A stretch of DNA of 64,000 nt. It comes from Lutraria lutraria. Taxonomy: Eukaryota; Mollusca; Bivalvia; Venerida; Mactridae. The stretch is taken from the NCBI GenBank assembly GCA_964023205.1, contig OZ026848.1, positions 33,901,912-33,965,911 on the forward strand, written 5' to 3'. The notes under the pieces were generated by a model. That model made no database searches, was not told the origin of the DNA, and saw only the letters and a program-made list of their open reading frames with translations. This document shows positions 22,440 to 35,339 of this stretch, piece after piece; the first letter of the stretch is position 1, and each line of letters starts with the position of its first letter. Both the position numbers and the translations under genes were made by a program.

Positions 22440-23170
22440 ACTATCAGAAGTTTTAACCTTTTTATAAACATTAAAAGCTTTATCTCTATCCTTTATACAC
22501 TGTAAAATTTCATTCGTAACCCATGGTTCAGTTCTTTGTTTAATTCTTACTTCTTTCAGTGGAGCCATGTTATTAATCACAGATAAAAATATGGATTTAG
22601 AACTAGACCATGCATCTATTACATTATCACATAAAAGCACTGATGACCAATCAGTATTAATTAAATTCATCTGAAAATCCTCCCTGTTATAGTTTTTCAG
22701 GGATCTCACTTGTACAGTATTGTGCTTTTTTATACTATCTTTAGTTAATTTTCTTGTACAGTATATGAGTGAATGGTCACTAATACCAACATGGAGAACT
22801 CCGCTTTGAGAGAGTTTCTGTTTATCTGTTACCAAAATCAGGTTAATAGTAGAAGAAGAATTACTTATTCTTGTAAAAAAAACCTGTGTAAAATTAAACA
22901 TGTTTATAGAAGACTGTAGAGAATTAGATAAAACACATTTGGACCCACTGGCGACATCTGTGTTAAAATCACCCAAAAGTATACATTCTTTCTCATTAAA
23001 ACAAGAATTTAGTAAACACACATTTTCTAAAATGACATAAAAATTTGACTGTTTTGGAGGTCTATAAAGACAACCACATATAATAGGTTTTGTTTTAGGC
23101 AATAAGATCTCAATCCAAAGAGCTTCCAGTTCTTCATGTAAAACATCATATATATATAGTTTATTTATTA
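22440..23170 (-). pseudogene. LINE endonuclease (EEP) domain fragment, second element
   Basis: The minus frame reads ALWIEILLPKTKPIICGCLY and RPP, then the catalytic ILLGDFNTD and the terminal GISDHSLIYCTRK motif, and a linker with TEPWVTNEILQCIKDRDKAF. These are the apurinic-type endonuclease motifs of CR1/L2-like LINEs. Both the N-terminus and everything after the linker are missing. It differs in sequence from the endonuclease of the neighbouring LINE, so it is a separate insertion. Confidence 0.82.
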
Positions 23171-23473
23171 TAGTGACAGGCATAATAAAGAAATATACAA
23201 CATTACATAATACATGAATATTTTGCAAAAACCCAGCCTAATAAGGCTTATCAGTCACTTATTATAATTATACATTTTATACGAGAAACATATAGTACAT
23301 GTATATAAACACAGAATTGAAAAGAAAATAAAAACATTTATAAGTTACATAGACACAGTTTGTGATTAAATCAAAATATGTTATGAATGCAGGTACAATA
23401 GAACGGTATAATATTATACAATGAAAAATATATGATGTTAGGAGGAAATTTAAAGAAGAAATGTTAATAATAA

Positions 23474-25171
23474 TTAGATTCGACATTTTAAGGCTTCATT
23501 GATGAAAACACTTAAGGCTTTAATAGCTTCTGGAATACACAAAAGTTTCTTAAGAGTGTCATAGAAATCATTGTGATTGATAATATTTAGGGGCGAAATG
23601 TTTAAGTAAAGTTTATCTCTTAAGATCGCGAATTTTTGACAGATAAAGATAAAATGAATCTCAGTTTCAACTAATCCAGTATTACATTGCTTGCATATCC
23701 TAGATTCTCTTGGAATATTTAGAAAACGTCCTGTTTGAATATTTAAAGGTAATGTGCCAGATCGGAGTTGAGTAAGGACAGATCTCAAATGTTTTTGCAT
23801 ATTCATTTTTATATAGATTTTACATTAAAAAGTGCTCTTTACTTGTTTATATACATCAAGTCTTGATTGAGAAGAAATTTCGTTTAACCATTTGGGTTTA
23901 AATTTTTCTAAAAGTATATTTTCAGCTATTTTTATAAATGAACCTCTACTATGAAATATGGATTTGTTAATAAAGTTTTCTCTCTTGTCCATTTCGTCAA
24001 ATATTTGTTTAATTTCTTTAGACCAATTATTTCTACATTTTTTAAAATCAAAATTAAAAATTCGTTTAGTAATTCTATTTTCATTCATGTAAATTAATCT
24101 TTTCCATAATCGTAACATTGATAGTTTTCGTCTAATATGAGGTGGTATTAAACCAGTATCACCTTGAATTACTGGTGTTGATGTACATTTATGAACTCCA
24201 AGATAATACTTAAGAATTCTATTATGAACAGTTACTATTTTGGGGTAATTTTTAAATCCCCACACAGATGCAGAATAGTCCATAATAGGGATTATTTTGG
24301 AATTGTATATTTTAATGAAAGAAGAAAACATAACATCTGTTTGATTAAATAACATATAAATTAACGACGAGAATGCTCTACTTGCTTATTCGCTAAGAAC
24401 ATTTGCTGTCTCTGTAAAATCAAGAAATTCATTCAGGACGACACCTAAGTACTTGTATTTTTCACATATATCTATCTGAGAATTACCCAGTTTAAAAATA
24501 ACGGAAGTCCTAGGTTTGCATTTTTTCCTGAAGTGAATAATTTTTGTTTTACTGATATTTACAGACATAACATTTTTCGAACACCAATTATATAGATGGT
24601 TTAACATAAGTTGAAGATTTGTTTCATTCGGAGCTATTAAGGCAATGTCATCAGCAAATAAAAGTATACTGATTGTCAAATTTTCTTCTAAACATACTCC
24701 AAGATTGAGCTGCTTTATCTCATTAGCTAGATCATTTATAAAGATAGAGAATAATGTCGGAGAAATTACGTACCCTTGTTTAACTCCAGACGTTATATCT
24801 ATAAATTGAGTGTAAGCCCCATTGACGTCGACAGTTGCTTTGCATTCTTTATATAAAGATTTTAACGAATCGACGAAATTGCCGCTAGTTAAACCTATAT
24901 TAGCTAATTTGATGAATAAAATGTCTCTATTGACTCTATCAAATGCTTTTTTCATATCGACAAAGCAAGTAAAAGTATCTAAATTTTCAGCTTTACGATT
25001 TCTAATTATGGAAGTTAGTGAGAAAATATGATCTTCACAAGACCGATCTTTCCTAAACCCATTTTGTTCATCTTCTAATATGTCATTTGTATCGAGGTAT
25101 TTTACTAGCCTTCTGTTCAATATGTTAGTATACAGTTTGCAGACTGTTGAAATTAAACTAATGCCTCTATA
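23474..25171 (-). pseudogene. LINE reverse transcriptase, 3' part of an interrupted element
   Basis: In one continuous minus frame with two TAA stops (24386-24388 and 23825-23827) it reads YRGISLISTVCKLY, FVDMKKAFDRVN, GVKQGYVISPTLFSIFINDL, LLFADDIALIAP (catalytic Asp pair) and KYKYLGVVLNEFLD. The C-terminal part has ESRICKQCN...VETEIHFIF, a Cys/His-type tail. The stops make it inactive, but the absence of frameshifts suggests recent death. Its 5' half continues at 28163-29240, on the far side of a 3 kb insertion. Confidence 0.9.
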
Positions 25172-25679
25172 CACCCTTTCAATTAAGCGGTAATTTGAAT
25201 TGTCGCCCCTGAATGACGTCATACGAGGATACCGGTGGATAAGACAATATTATCAACAGGAAATCAATATCGTCAAAAACTATGACAACTAAAGGTATTT
25301 TACTACGAAAACGGTGATAATTAATATTAAGATATAAGACAAGGTTGTTGTAATGAACAATTATTCCGTTTATATGAAATATTCGAGCCTCGGATTGATT
25401 TTGTCATATATTTTCGCGATCTCAATTGTATGTTAGTTTTTAACGTATTTGTTTCGCACGGACTGCAAACTCGAGTCCGTTTATATGATACAGTAAAATT
25501 ATGGATCGGGAAACAAGCAATGCTTAAAATATGAATTTCTTTCCACTAGCATGCGTGTAAATTTTGTTTGTTTGTTAGTTTCAATTCGTTAAAATGTTCC
25601 TGTAATGTTGCCAATGTTTAGATTTATCAAGTGAATGCTTTGCGTACATGTATATTCTTTTCATATTTATTTTACAGAT

Positions 25680-25937
25680 CACATGGGTATTAGTGAGATT
25701 GATCACGACTATTCTTAACCAGATAACATACACCCAAGATTTTTCATAGCAAGTTCTCTTGAAAAGTCAGATGGTTCTGCCTTAGATTTGCCCAATAAAA
25801 TAAAGAGACAAAAGGAGTCAGACTGAACATTCGTACATTCATAGGACAGTATCATTTTGATGAAATGACTGAAAATGAGGTGAGACAAGCTCAAAGCATT
25901 GCTGCAGAAAGAATTTATAATGTGGAAAAGACAATGA
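25680..25937 (+). pseudogene. Decayed coding-like stretch of unknown origin inside the inverted-repeat element
   Basis: After an acceptor-like ttattttacag, one frame reads HMGISEIDHDYS, a stop, then PDNIHPRFFIASSLEKSDGS and ALDLPNKIKRQKESD. After a one-base shift it reads TFIGQYHFDEMTENEVRQAQ, SIAAERIYNVEKTMNI and a stop. The composition is protein-like and unlike the surrounding AT-rich DNA. I do not recognise it. It could be the element's own lost gene or a captured host exon. Confidence 0.35.
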
Positions 25938-26535
25938 ATATATAAAATGAAGAACTTTCACATGGATTTACTTTTGTGACTGATGTAATGATATACAAAT
26001 ATTGTAATGTCACATTGTCAAGTTGTTAATTTTCACATTATCATAAATATATAGCTGTGTGTGTGTAAGCCTACTGAATTGATGTAATTAAATGTCCAAT
26101 ACAAATGTAATAGTTATAATAACTCTGTCTTGTGTTACATTTTGCTTGAGACTTTTTGGACAGTCGGTCCGACAAGCTTGAAATTTTTTTGGACTGAGAG
26201 GAAATTTGCCAGGCGGATGAACTGATGAGATAAGATTCTTCATCAGACCAACACAGTCTATCAGACAATCCACCATTAATCGCAAAGTCTGATTCTTGTC
26301 GGCTTGATTTGTTTTAACTCAATGCCATGACAAAATAAAACCAGTATTAAAACCATCAGATAATTAGGCATCCCACATTCTATTATATGTAAAAAGCATA
26401 ATACAGGAAACAAAAGGCCACGAGTAACTTACAACTAAAATGTATATATATATATATGTATAGAAGAGACAACTTAAACAGGCATAAAATACAGGACTAG
26501 TACTGTTCACAGCAACATGCAGTACATTACATGTA

Positions 26536-26689
26536 TACAGTACAACCTCTGTAGAGCAACACCCTGTGGGAGCTGCAAATATTGGCCGTTGTTTAGAGGT
26601 TGAAAATATCAACTTAGGTAACTTTTGAATGTGTTGTTATAGAGAGGTTGTTGATCTACAATGGGCCACTCTGGAGAGGTTTTACTGTA
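26536..26689. mobile_element. MITE with TACAGTACAACC ends, nested in the 3 kb element
   Basis: The left end TACAGTACAACCTCTGTAGA and the right end GAGAGGTTTTACTGTA are inverse. It is related to 1771-1949. Outer TA dinucleotides fit a Tc1/mariner-type duplication. Confidence 0.65.
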
Positions 26690-28162
26690 CATTAATTCAG
26701 CTTGACTGATATGACCAAATACCAAACAGTTCATGAGTTTAGAAACTTGGGATATAGAAATATGGCTGTTATTGGCAGGTGGTCTTCATTCAGAGGTCAT
26801 TTTGTTTTAATTAATCAACTACTTCTTTAAACGAATGGACTTCGGCATTCACATCATGGCCTTTATTCAGAAGTGACCACTAACACAGGCTTGACTGTAC
26901 ACCTAAATTAAAACATTCAAAGAATATCAAGATATCTAATAAAGTAGATCATCTACAATGAGTCATAAAATTTAAACAACATACATTTTTATACCACAAA
27001 AAAGTCATTAAAGTTTCAACTTTTCCAACTTCCTGATAAAAACATGTATATCAAAATAAATGCATTATTATCCGTTATCAATGTTTTTCTACATAGGTTG
27101 TGGCTATTTTTCAGACTTTTAACTACAACTTTGAAACTTTGAACCCTTGCTCAAGACATTTCTTTACACCGAAACAATATAAGAATACGACAATGAAATA
27201 TCATACAAAGCACTGCAAACTATCGCCTATTTATATTCTGTCTTATGATTTCATAGATGCACAAGTTTTTTCAACAGATATTAATAATATGTTTTTATCG
27301 AATTAATCAACAAAGAGAGAATGATATTGGTAATCGTTTTCATGTCACTAATTAATGCATTGATTGTTGGACCCCAATTATTTTTAATTAGTTTATCACA
27401 CCCGCTGATTACATCTTGAAAACACATGTTTGACCCTCAGGCGACTGTGAAAACTATTTTCATACGTAAACAACGGGTGCTATATTAGACCCCTGACCAT
27501 TTTCCCCCTAATCTCATTGCTTATCTAATTGTAATCAGTAAGGATCGTGTCAACAATTTTACGTTATTCTGACAAGTAGACATGCAATATATAACACTGG
27601 AAATTGGACTGAGATCAAACAAAATTGATACCAGAGACAATGCTTGGATTATACAAATTAGTGACAAAAATATGACAGAAAAAAGCACTCAAGTGCTAAT
27701 AAATCACAAAGATGAACATGTGGATTTTTCAAAATATGTAAGTTGACCAGCTGACAATTATGCATGGAATTATTTTTTCTTTTCAACAAACCAAATTTAT
27801 TATTGCAAACCACAAAATTTCCGAAATATATTTTTTACTTGCCATTGTAAACCCCTTCGGAAGATTATACATATATATTCTACTGTAACCTGTAATGATG
27901 GACAAAATATCCGTGAACAAATGCCATTTATAAATATTAATATGAAATATCGAACGTACGTTGTCTTCTTAATTAGATAACAATATAACTTATTAATATA
28001 GTAAAACACACATTTTTGTTGTAATTTGTACAACCGAGAAACAAACCGAATTCGCCCTGTACGGCAAAATATCGATTGTATCAGCTTTCTATCCTCGTTT
28101 GACGTCACATCCGGTAAGGGAGTTAACTCTTGTGCGCATGAAATCGGTTAAATGAAAGGGTC

Positions 28163-29240
28163 TATAGTTTAAAGGAACACGGGGATCATTCTGATTACTT
28201 TTAGGTATTGGCTTAATAATTGAATTTGCCCAAACAGACGGAATGACGTGTGAATTAAAACACTGGTTAAACAATGAAGTCAGTAGATTTATCGATACAT
28301 TATTTTTAAAGACTTCGTTTGGTAAACAGTCTATGCCTACCGCTTTACGAAGTTTCGCCATTTTAATTACATATGCAGTTTCAGCCAGCGTAATGATCGA
28401 GTTAATTTCATTTACATGATCAAATTCAAAACCAGTTTGAAATTTATTGTGCATTGTATTCTCTGTATTTAAATCGATTTGTTCCTCACTAGAGTTATAT
28501 ACATCAGAAAAATCAGATTTCCATTTATTCATAATAACATTATGATCAGAAGAAACAGAACCATCGTTCAGAAGGACTTGATTTGGGATGTTCATAGTTT
28601 TATTTTTACTGTTCGATCTCCCAATCTGTTTTATTTTGTTCCAGAATTCGCCCGGATTTCTAGATTGTGATTCCGATATACCTATTTTAACATTATCATG
28701 ATAATTTCGTTAAGTTTTTCTATATTCACGATCAAAAATTTGACGCTTCTGTTTAAAATCAGATTTCAAGGCATGATATCCACGACGAAAAGTGCATTTT
28801 AAAAATCTTATCTCGGCCACTCTATATTCGTCAAAAAGATATGCTAAGTGATTATCCCACCAAGGTTTTAAAGTTCTTTTTGACAACTTCACGGAAAGTT
28901 TATCGAAATATTTAAGTTTTGTATCATCTAGTACGTTAAAAGCTAAGTCACTTTTGATGTAAATACATATACCACCACCGTGTCTGTTTCTGTCTTTCCG
29001 TTTGAGAATATAATTATCAATATATAGTTCAGAGTCAAAAATAGTTTCATCAAGCCACGATTCAGTTACACATATGCAGGCTGCTCGACAATTTCTGGCT
29101 AAAATACGTAATTCGTCGATTTTAGGTAGCAGGCTTCTTATGTTGAGGTGAATAAAATGAAGTCCGCGCTTTTCAAAACAACGCAAATTATTTATAGCGT
29201 CTTCTTGGCCACTTCCAACTGTTACGTATTCTCGGAGCTA
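28163..29240 (-). pseudogene. LINE 5' part: endonuclease start and reverse transcriptase N-terminus
   Basis: The minus frame opens EYVTVGSGQEDAINNL, then GLHFIHLNIRSLLPKIDEL, ICVTESWLDETIFDSELY and GGGICIYIKSDLAFNV. The rest of the endonuclease is deleted; the frame resumes in the linker (KPWWDNHLAYLFDEYRVAEI), passes a TAA (28710-28712) and reads GEFWNKIKQI, LRKAVGIDCLPNEVF and IIKPIPKSNQNDPRVPLNYR. It stops exactly where the 3 kb element is inserted. It is the 5' half of the element ending at 23474, in the same frame. Confidence 0.88.
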
Positions 29241-31309
29241 TTTCGATGAATATTGACGCTCGGCTTTTTTGTATATGAAATAGGAAAATTATGTATGGGT
29301 CTGATACATTGTATTTGATTGATTGTTGCAGTACCAGAAAATTATAAGTGAGAACTTTTATGTTATTGGTTACGATTAGTTAATTTCTTATCTTTTAACA
29401 ACTGAACGGTTTGATCTCACACATGATACTGTCGGTTTCAGAAGGTCAGTGGAAATGCCGTTATCTGATTGGTCAATCGGCCTGTCAATGAAATATCGAA
29501 GGAAGGGTCAATTGCCGCGTCGCTAATATATAGTCCTGGTACATAGATCGATAGTCAATAAACATCACGGGTGGTAAATGTATATACTGCAGATTTGCAT
29601 TTTACTAGTTTGTATATAATATACATATATCTTCATCGATAGTAAAATATATGTATCAGAGGAATTGCTTGAGTAGCGAGCAAGTAAAAGACTAATGGAT
29701 TTATAAAACAAATGTTATTTTACTAACTTGTCACATTTTAAAACGAAAAAAACACACGATTAAACGAGTATTTTTATCGATTCGGGTGTTATTAGTGTTT
29801 TACAGCACGAATACTCGAAGATGTTTTTATGTAAAATCTAATACAAGACCTTCTAAATTCTAATTGAATATTAAACCTGTTAATCGACAGATCAATGATA
29901 CGTAAATTTGTATAAATACATTTTGTATTCAAGACAGAAACAATAATGAATAATAATAATAATTTATATAAAGTTTTTTACATTTTTTACATTTTTAAAG
30001 CTTTATTAATACAACAAAAAATAATGTGTTCTACAATATAATCTTTTCAAACTAAATACAAAATACGTGTTCTTTCATTAAAAAAACCTTCGTACTCATT
30101 TTAGAAAGGTTCTAATGAGATTATTAATGTATTTACTGACGCAAAAGAAATGGCCAAATCATTAAAGACGTTCCGTCTGCTGGATCTATGGTCTTATCGG
30201 GTGTCTGATCGATTTAACGGTTTACATTAACTGGTTCCCGCTCAATGTTGCAGTGCACCGAAGGAACAAACAAGACAACGGGAACCAGTTTAAGATTTTC
30301 ACGCAGTCTATCGATTGTTACCCGGCTTCTTTACCTTATTCATAACATGAAGTCAGCCATGCGTAAGAGACAAGATCTATTATCTCAACTGAAGTCAGTA
30401 TTAAATTTAGCAAGTTATGATTCCTCTTATATATATTCCAGAATGTGTGCGTATATAGTGTGGCATGCACATGCACCAGGTCACAAGTCTTGTATTTCAA
30501 ATAATTGAATTGATCTAAATATGCACTTCCATATTACGGAATAAAATCTAATATTCACAAATAATATGTGACTATAGAACGGGTGCATAAACTGTACAAT
30601 TTCTACAATTATTATGACAATTTCCATTCGTCTTAACAATGCCGAAGTATAGAAAAATCGACTGCTTAGTTTATTGAACTGTTAATATTATTCAAAGTGA
30701 GACGTGGGTCAAGAAAAAGGTGAAGTTACAATTAGCGACCGTACAAAACGACACCTAATTTCATATACATTTGCATGTATCACGGAACAGCTTTTTATGC
30801 ACTTTGAATCTTTACTTATCATCAAAGCATTCAAGTCTGCCTCAGAAACATTGGATTAAGTAAAGGTGTTTTCAAGTTGAATCTACAATCTAGAGCAGAT
30901 TTTATAAGGAAGAACTCGTCAAATAAATGGAAAAAGATATAATAACCGAAAACCTGTTTTAACTGTACGCGCATTATTGCGCATGTGTTATCAAAAATTA
31001 ATACCCGCACAGGTGTAGGCGACTTCATATTTGATATGGGAGTGAGGTATTCATGATAACTTAACTTAATCAAACACTATATTAACATGCACAAAATGTA
31101 TCAATAAAATGCTACGGGCGACACATAATCAACATAAGGACGTTTGTAAAATGTAGTTTGAAGTACCGTTTACTGACAGGAAGTTCGTAAGCTGAAATTT
31201 CTCAATGTGAAATGTATACTTCACTAATCATATTGCTCGTGAATCCCGTGCATTCAATGACAATATGACCAGCATATTGTTTAATCGGTACGGTTTTCTA
31301 TAAGCAATA
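29241..31309. other. AT-rich non-coding stretch
   Basis: Apart from the hairpin element at 30229-30290 I see no gene, RNA or transposon structure. A short AAT run occurs near 29940-29965. Confidence 0.5.
30229..30290. repeat. Small hairpin element, copy 1 (AACTGGTTCCCG arms)
   Basis: AACTGGTTCCCG (30229-30240) and CGGGAACCAGTT (30279-30290) form a perfect 12 bp stem around 38 nt. The loop shares 'tgcagtgcacc-aagg' with the copy at 45177-45251, so both arms and loop are conserved. Confidence 0.75.
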
Positions 31310-31441
31310 ATAACAAGAACAACTATAACAAAACGTTATAGTTAGACGAATTACAAGAAGCATTGGTTTAAGTTTTTTGTATGGGTTGCTTTTATTCAAT
31401 CCTCCATTATGCAGAGTATAACATATTAATAATGAAGTCGC
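31310..31441 (+). mobile_element. Family A short transposon, left part of copy A3, split by the 12 kb element
   Basis: 'taacaagaacaactataac', then 'tagacgaattacaagaagca' and 'ggtttaagttttttgtatgg' match A1 and A2. The copy is cut at GAAGTCGC (31434-31441) and resumes after the second GAAGTCGC at 43635. Confidence 0.65.
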
Positions 31442-33034
31442 CGTACACTCTGGAATGCTTATTTTTAAGTGGCAATGCAAAATCGCAACTTCTTGCACCG
31501 AAGCAGATTACTGACAGTGCCCGAAATATCCGCAATGGTCATCACGTGATAAGTGGCAATGCAAAATCGCAACTTCTTGCACCGAAGCAGATTACTGACA
31601 GTGCCCGAAATATCCGCAATGGTCATCACGTGATATAAACAAAACAGAAATAGAGCGAGGTCACGTGTTACTCACACCAACTAGTGTTAGCTTGATGACG
31701 CAGTCGCTATTTATAGTCTAAGAATGGAGCGAGCTCGATAAACAACGACGGGAATGAATCTGCCTATCTGTCAATAAACGAACCGAATCCAATCCTACTA
31801 TAGTAAACAAACATGGCGTTGAATTTAGTACACTATCAAGCATTGTGTTATATTACTGAGGATGGAGCAAAACTACTTTTTAAGTGGTGTTCATGTGTAC
31901 ATACAGACTGTGTATTATTCAAGTTGTTAATCGGACTCGCTAATAGTCTCAATGATCACGTGACATTCACCGAATACTAGTAGCTGTTTCATATCGTTGT
32001 CGTCTCGTCAATGTCAATCACCTATAAATTACTAGAAACGTGTCAATATTTCAATAAAAGTAGTTTCAGTTGACTGAGAATTTGACTCTGCCTGGTGCGC
32101 TACAACGAGAACTAGTTCAGAATTTATATGGACACTGTGACGACATGGTTCGACATTAAGGCAGGTCCGTACGACAAGCAATAGCTTACTGGTCCAGTCT
32201 AGTGCATCTTGCTATTTGGTAGCCCGAATGGTCGTGCTCTTGAAAATGCAGCCGAAACTCTTTATATCAAAGGACTTAGGAAAAATTGTTCGATCTAAAT
32301 GAACTTCGATGTATAAATTATTAGAGAAATTCGCTGTGTTTATTACATTTTGGAGCGATCGTCGGTGTGTTGTAATAATCATTTAATCGTGTTATAAGAT
32401 ACGGAACACGGTATTTATACGTTTCGATGTATTTATTTTAGCAACATGTCGCAAATAAACAAAACATTATAAACATATTCACACAGACTAATTTTATAAT
32501 CGCGAGCGTGGACACTGACTTGTTTACGCAATTGTTATTAATTAAATATCGATTTCGGAGCTCAATACAAAAAATGTCCGATCAGGTGAGAAATGATGAC
32601 TTAATTGGTTCGACATAGACGGTCACTTTATGGTTCGATATAGATGGTCACTTAACAGTTGAAAATATATGTTTGGGACCGTTATACCAGGTTTTTATGA
32701 CAACGTACCCTCAGACAACGGAGTATATCATTTTTGGAGACTTAATTTAAATATTTTAAATGCATTCCAGCAGATATTGCAACGTCTGATACATCGAGGT
32801 GATAGTTTCCCCTGATTTTAATTTTAGGGTGGAAACAGGGACTACATATAGAGTACCTCGTGAACTGTAGAACCATATGACCAGATTCATGAGATTCATG
32901 AAACATCAACGGCTTGTATTTTTGATGGAGTAGATGATCACTTTAGTTTCGGGATCAGTTAAGTCAAAATAACAAATTCGTTAAATTTGATCTGAAACTT
33001 CAAAAATGTTACATAGGCCACATTCTAGTGTTGA
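31442..33034 (+). repeat. Left terminal inverted repeat of the 12.2 kb element
   Basis: 1,593 bp arm. It keeps both empty sites for the insertions seen in the right arm: GCAATG at 31616-31621 and TGTGACGAC at 32136-32144. It ends inward near 'cattctagtgttga'. No coding frame of note. Confidence 0.85.
31467..31634. repeat. 84 bp tandem duplication inside the inverted repeat
   Basis: The unit from 'aagtggcaatgcaaaatcgc' to 'gtcatcacgtgat' occurs twice in direct succession. The right arm (43455-43615) also has both units, so the duplication is older than the element or spread between arms by gene conversion. Confidence 0.9.
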
Positions 33035-33299
33035 ATTGCCGGATGCGATTTTGCATGATGAATTTGAACTAGATTTTATATAAATGAACAGTATGATAGT
33101 TTGCTAAAGGTTGGATCAATATATACTGTGGCCTCTGGTATGTTCACAAGGTCGTTCTACTATTCAAACATGCGACTAACTTCCTCACCAAAAAATTACC
33201 ACATTCCCCTGTTGAAGATAAATATTCAGACCAAACTGACTGGAATGGTACAATGCTATTCTACAGACATAATTTGTGAATAATTTTCGTAAAGATTGT

Positions 33300-34080
33300 G
33301 TCAAATTGTAACCTGTTCAAAAGCCTTTTCTTTGACCTTATGACCTATTTCTTATGTCCACATGACCCAATATCAAACCTGACCTAGATTTTATAGATGA
33401 TTATCATGACAAACTTTCTTCAAGTTGGGTTAAAAGTCGTTAAATGTGTAACTGGAATACTCACGTATGTGACAGATGAGCTAACAGCAAACAAAAGCAT
33501 GTGTGAAAAACATGATCCCATGGCAGCAAAATGTTCATTCGTGTTAAAGGTCACTTGACCTTTGACCTCAAATCAATACATAGTTCCCTCATCTACAACA
33601 TTAACCTCCCTTGGCAGCCATATTTGATGGAACATTTCTTATGTTAATTAAACAACTCAATTTATTAAAGGTAACTTTATCATGAAGTTGTAAAAACCAT
33701 AAGTATGTCAGCTTTAAGGAAATAAAGTTATCACATATGAATATCCTATATATCTAAAATTATCAAAACAAAAATATAAATATCTTCTACCAATGCTTGT
33801 CAAATTAGCGTTCAAAGATGGCAGCCAAGGGAGGTAAATATTGTAAATGTGGGAACTATGTATACAGGTCATCCATCTACAGATGTAAAGCTTTTAAAGT
33901 TGAGGACGTTACGACCAACCGTTCACTAGTTACTAATTTTAAGGAAACTGTTTTGCCATCTTGAGTTATTGAACAAAAACTATTTGGTCAACCTCCTGAC
34001 CAACAGACATTAGACACACAGACCAACCGACACGTGCAAAGCAATATTCTCCCACATCTTCAATGGGGGGCATAAATGAG
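33300..34080. repeat. Old dispersed repeat with 'tgacctttgacct' and 'ccgaccaac' motifs
   Basis: Text such as 'ggtcacttgacctttgacct', 'gaggacgttacgaccaacc', 'caacagacattagacacaca' and 'caaagcaatattctcccaca' has the style of an abundant molluscan repeat. A MITE (33579-33860) is inserted in it. Confidence 0.5.
33579..33860. mobile_element. Palindromic MITE, 282 bp, TA target duplication
   Basis: CATAGTTCCC at the left and GGGAACTATG at the right, with inner inverted 'cctcccttggcagccat' and 'atggcagccaagggagg'. TA flanks both ends (33577-33578, 33861-33862), typical of Tc1/mariner MITEs. Confidence 0.8.
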
Positions 34081-34134
34081 AAAAAGAAATAAGAAGTATT
34101 TATAACAAGTTCACAGATATTTATTTCTTTTGTA

Positions 34135-35336
34135 AATCAAAGTACTGAAAGTACTGTCGGACTTGATTTTTACCATACGAGACAAAAGAGAGAAATGTGT
34201 ACCCACATCGTTCGAGCCCATACAAATATTTTTAGCATTTAGAATTACGGACCGAGTTTTCATTCATATTGTAATGCAGATCATATGCATGTAGGTAAAT
34301 GACATACGCTAGAGCTTTACTATAGTACCTTTGCTAAAGATTTAAAATGAAAAAAGCCTGATATTGGAAAGTTTAATGATTAGCACATTAATTGAAGACA
34401 ATTTAATTGCATTAAAAACTCTTTATTGTACACAAACTAGTGACCAACACTTCAGTAACAGTAAATACAAACATTGAATCGTCGCATTGAACACATTCAG
34501 GGTCACTCAAATCAAAAAGGTCCTGACACAGTAGAGTAAGACCTATATGACCTATAGTTAACCCGGTGTTGCATGAAATTCAGACGTGATTATGTAATTC
34601 TAAATAATCTGGAGTAAAAGGAACTCTTAAACTGTAATTTTTGAAAGCACGTATCCAGTAATTTACATTGATTTCGTATTTAGCGACTCGAATTATTATT
34701 CGTAAGCCGCAGTTTAAACATTCAACCTTCGATTTTTACCTGGCATGAACTCATTCAATAAATCAAACTCCCCACACTGGTTACGCTTTGCTACTAGCCA
34801 CTGCGGGGAGTGAGTCTATAAATAGCCATTCCGTCATCAAACTAACACTAGTTGGTGTGAATATCACGGAAATACGATTAGATGAGAATTCGCCTTGTAA
34901 TATTAAGAAATGTTAGAAAGGCACAAAACTCATACATCGATGGTAGATTGTTGCAAATGCATGAATACGTCCGTAGAGATGTTTCTGAACTATCGAACGA
35001 AAACCGGAAGTAGAACTACTTTTACGGCAAGATATTTTATTGGACAGTGAATACGCGGTTTTAATTCAACGCATTTGAATATCTCATGTATCTACCGACA
35101 AGCACTTATTTAAATACATGACTCTTTCCATATAGTTACAATAAAATGATTTGAAATATATTTAGATCTGACACACTTAATTGGGGAAAGATTCCAGATA
35201 CTTCTATACAATCACACCATTTAGTTGCGTACTATTTCCTTTATGCGGCATTCTTTTAACCAAGCTGTTATGGAGTCCAGCGACAAAATTTTGGTCAACG
35301 ATTACAAAGGACTTGATTTTGATAAAAATCAAGTCC
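34135..35336. mobile_element. Family T transposon, ~1.2 kb, copy T2 (inverted relative to T1)
   Basis: It matches 15766-16957 in reverse complement over the whole length, with only scattered differences and a small insertion near 34735. One end is the AATCAAAGTACTGAAAGTAC / GGACTTGATTTTTA side, the other the GGACTTGATTTT palindrome. It lies inside the 12.2 kb element. Confidence 0.8.
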
Positions 35337-35339
35337 AAA

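Larger units (their letters stand above)
25172..28162. mobile_element. 2,991 bp inverted-repeat element inserted in the LINE, TATA target duplication
   Basis: The left end CACCCTTTCAATTAAGCG and the inverted right end GACCCTTTCATTTAACCG agree. Further in, both ends share TGACGTCA-ACGAGGAT. TATA flanks the element (25168-25171, 28163-28166), and joining the flanks restores the LINE motif NYRGISL. CAC-type ends with a 4 bp duplication fit the Chapaev branch of CMC transposons, but this is only a guess. No transposase is visible; a worn coding-like stretch lies at 25680-25937. Confidence 0.85.

Noticed and set aside
31381..31638. Plus-strand ORF with a repeated ISGNAKSQLLAPKQITDSAR
   Set aside because: It is the 84 bp tandem duplication (a multiple of three) within the inverted repeat, without gene signals.
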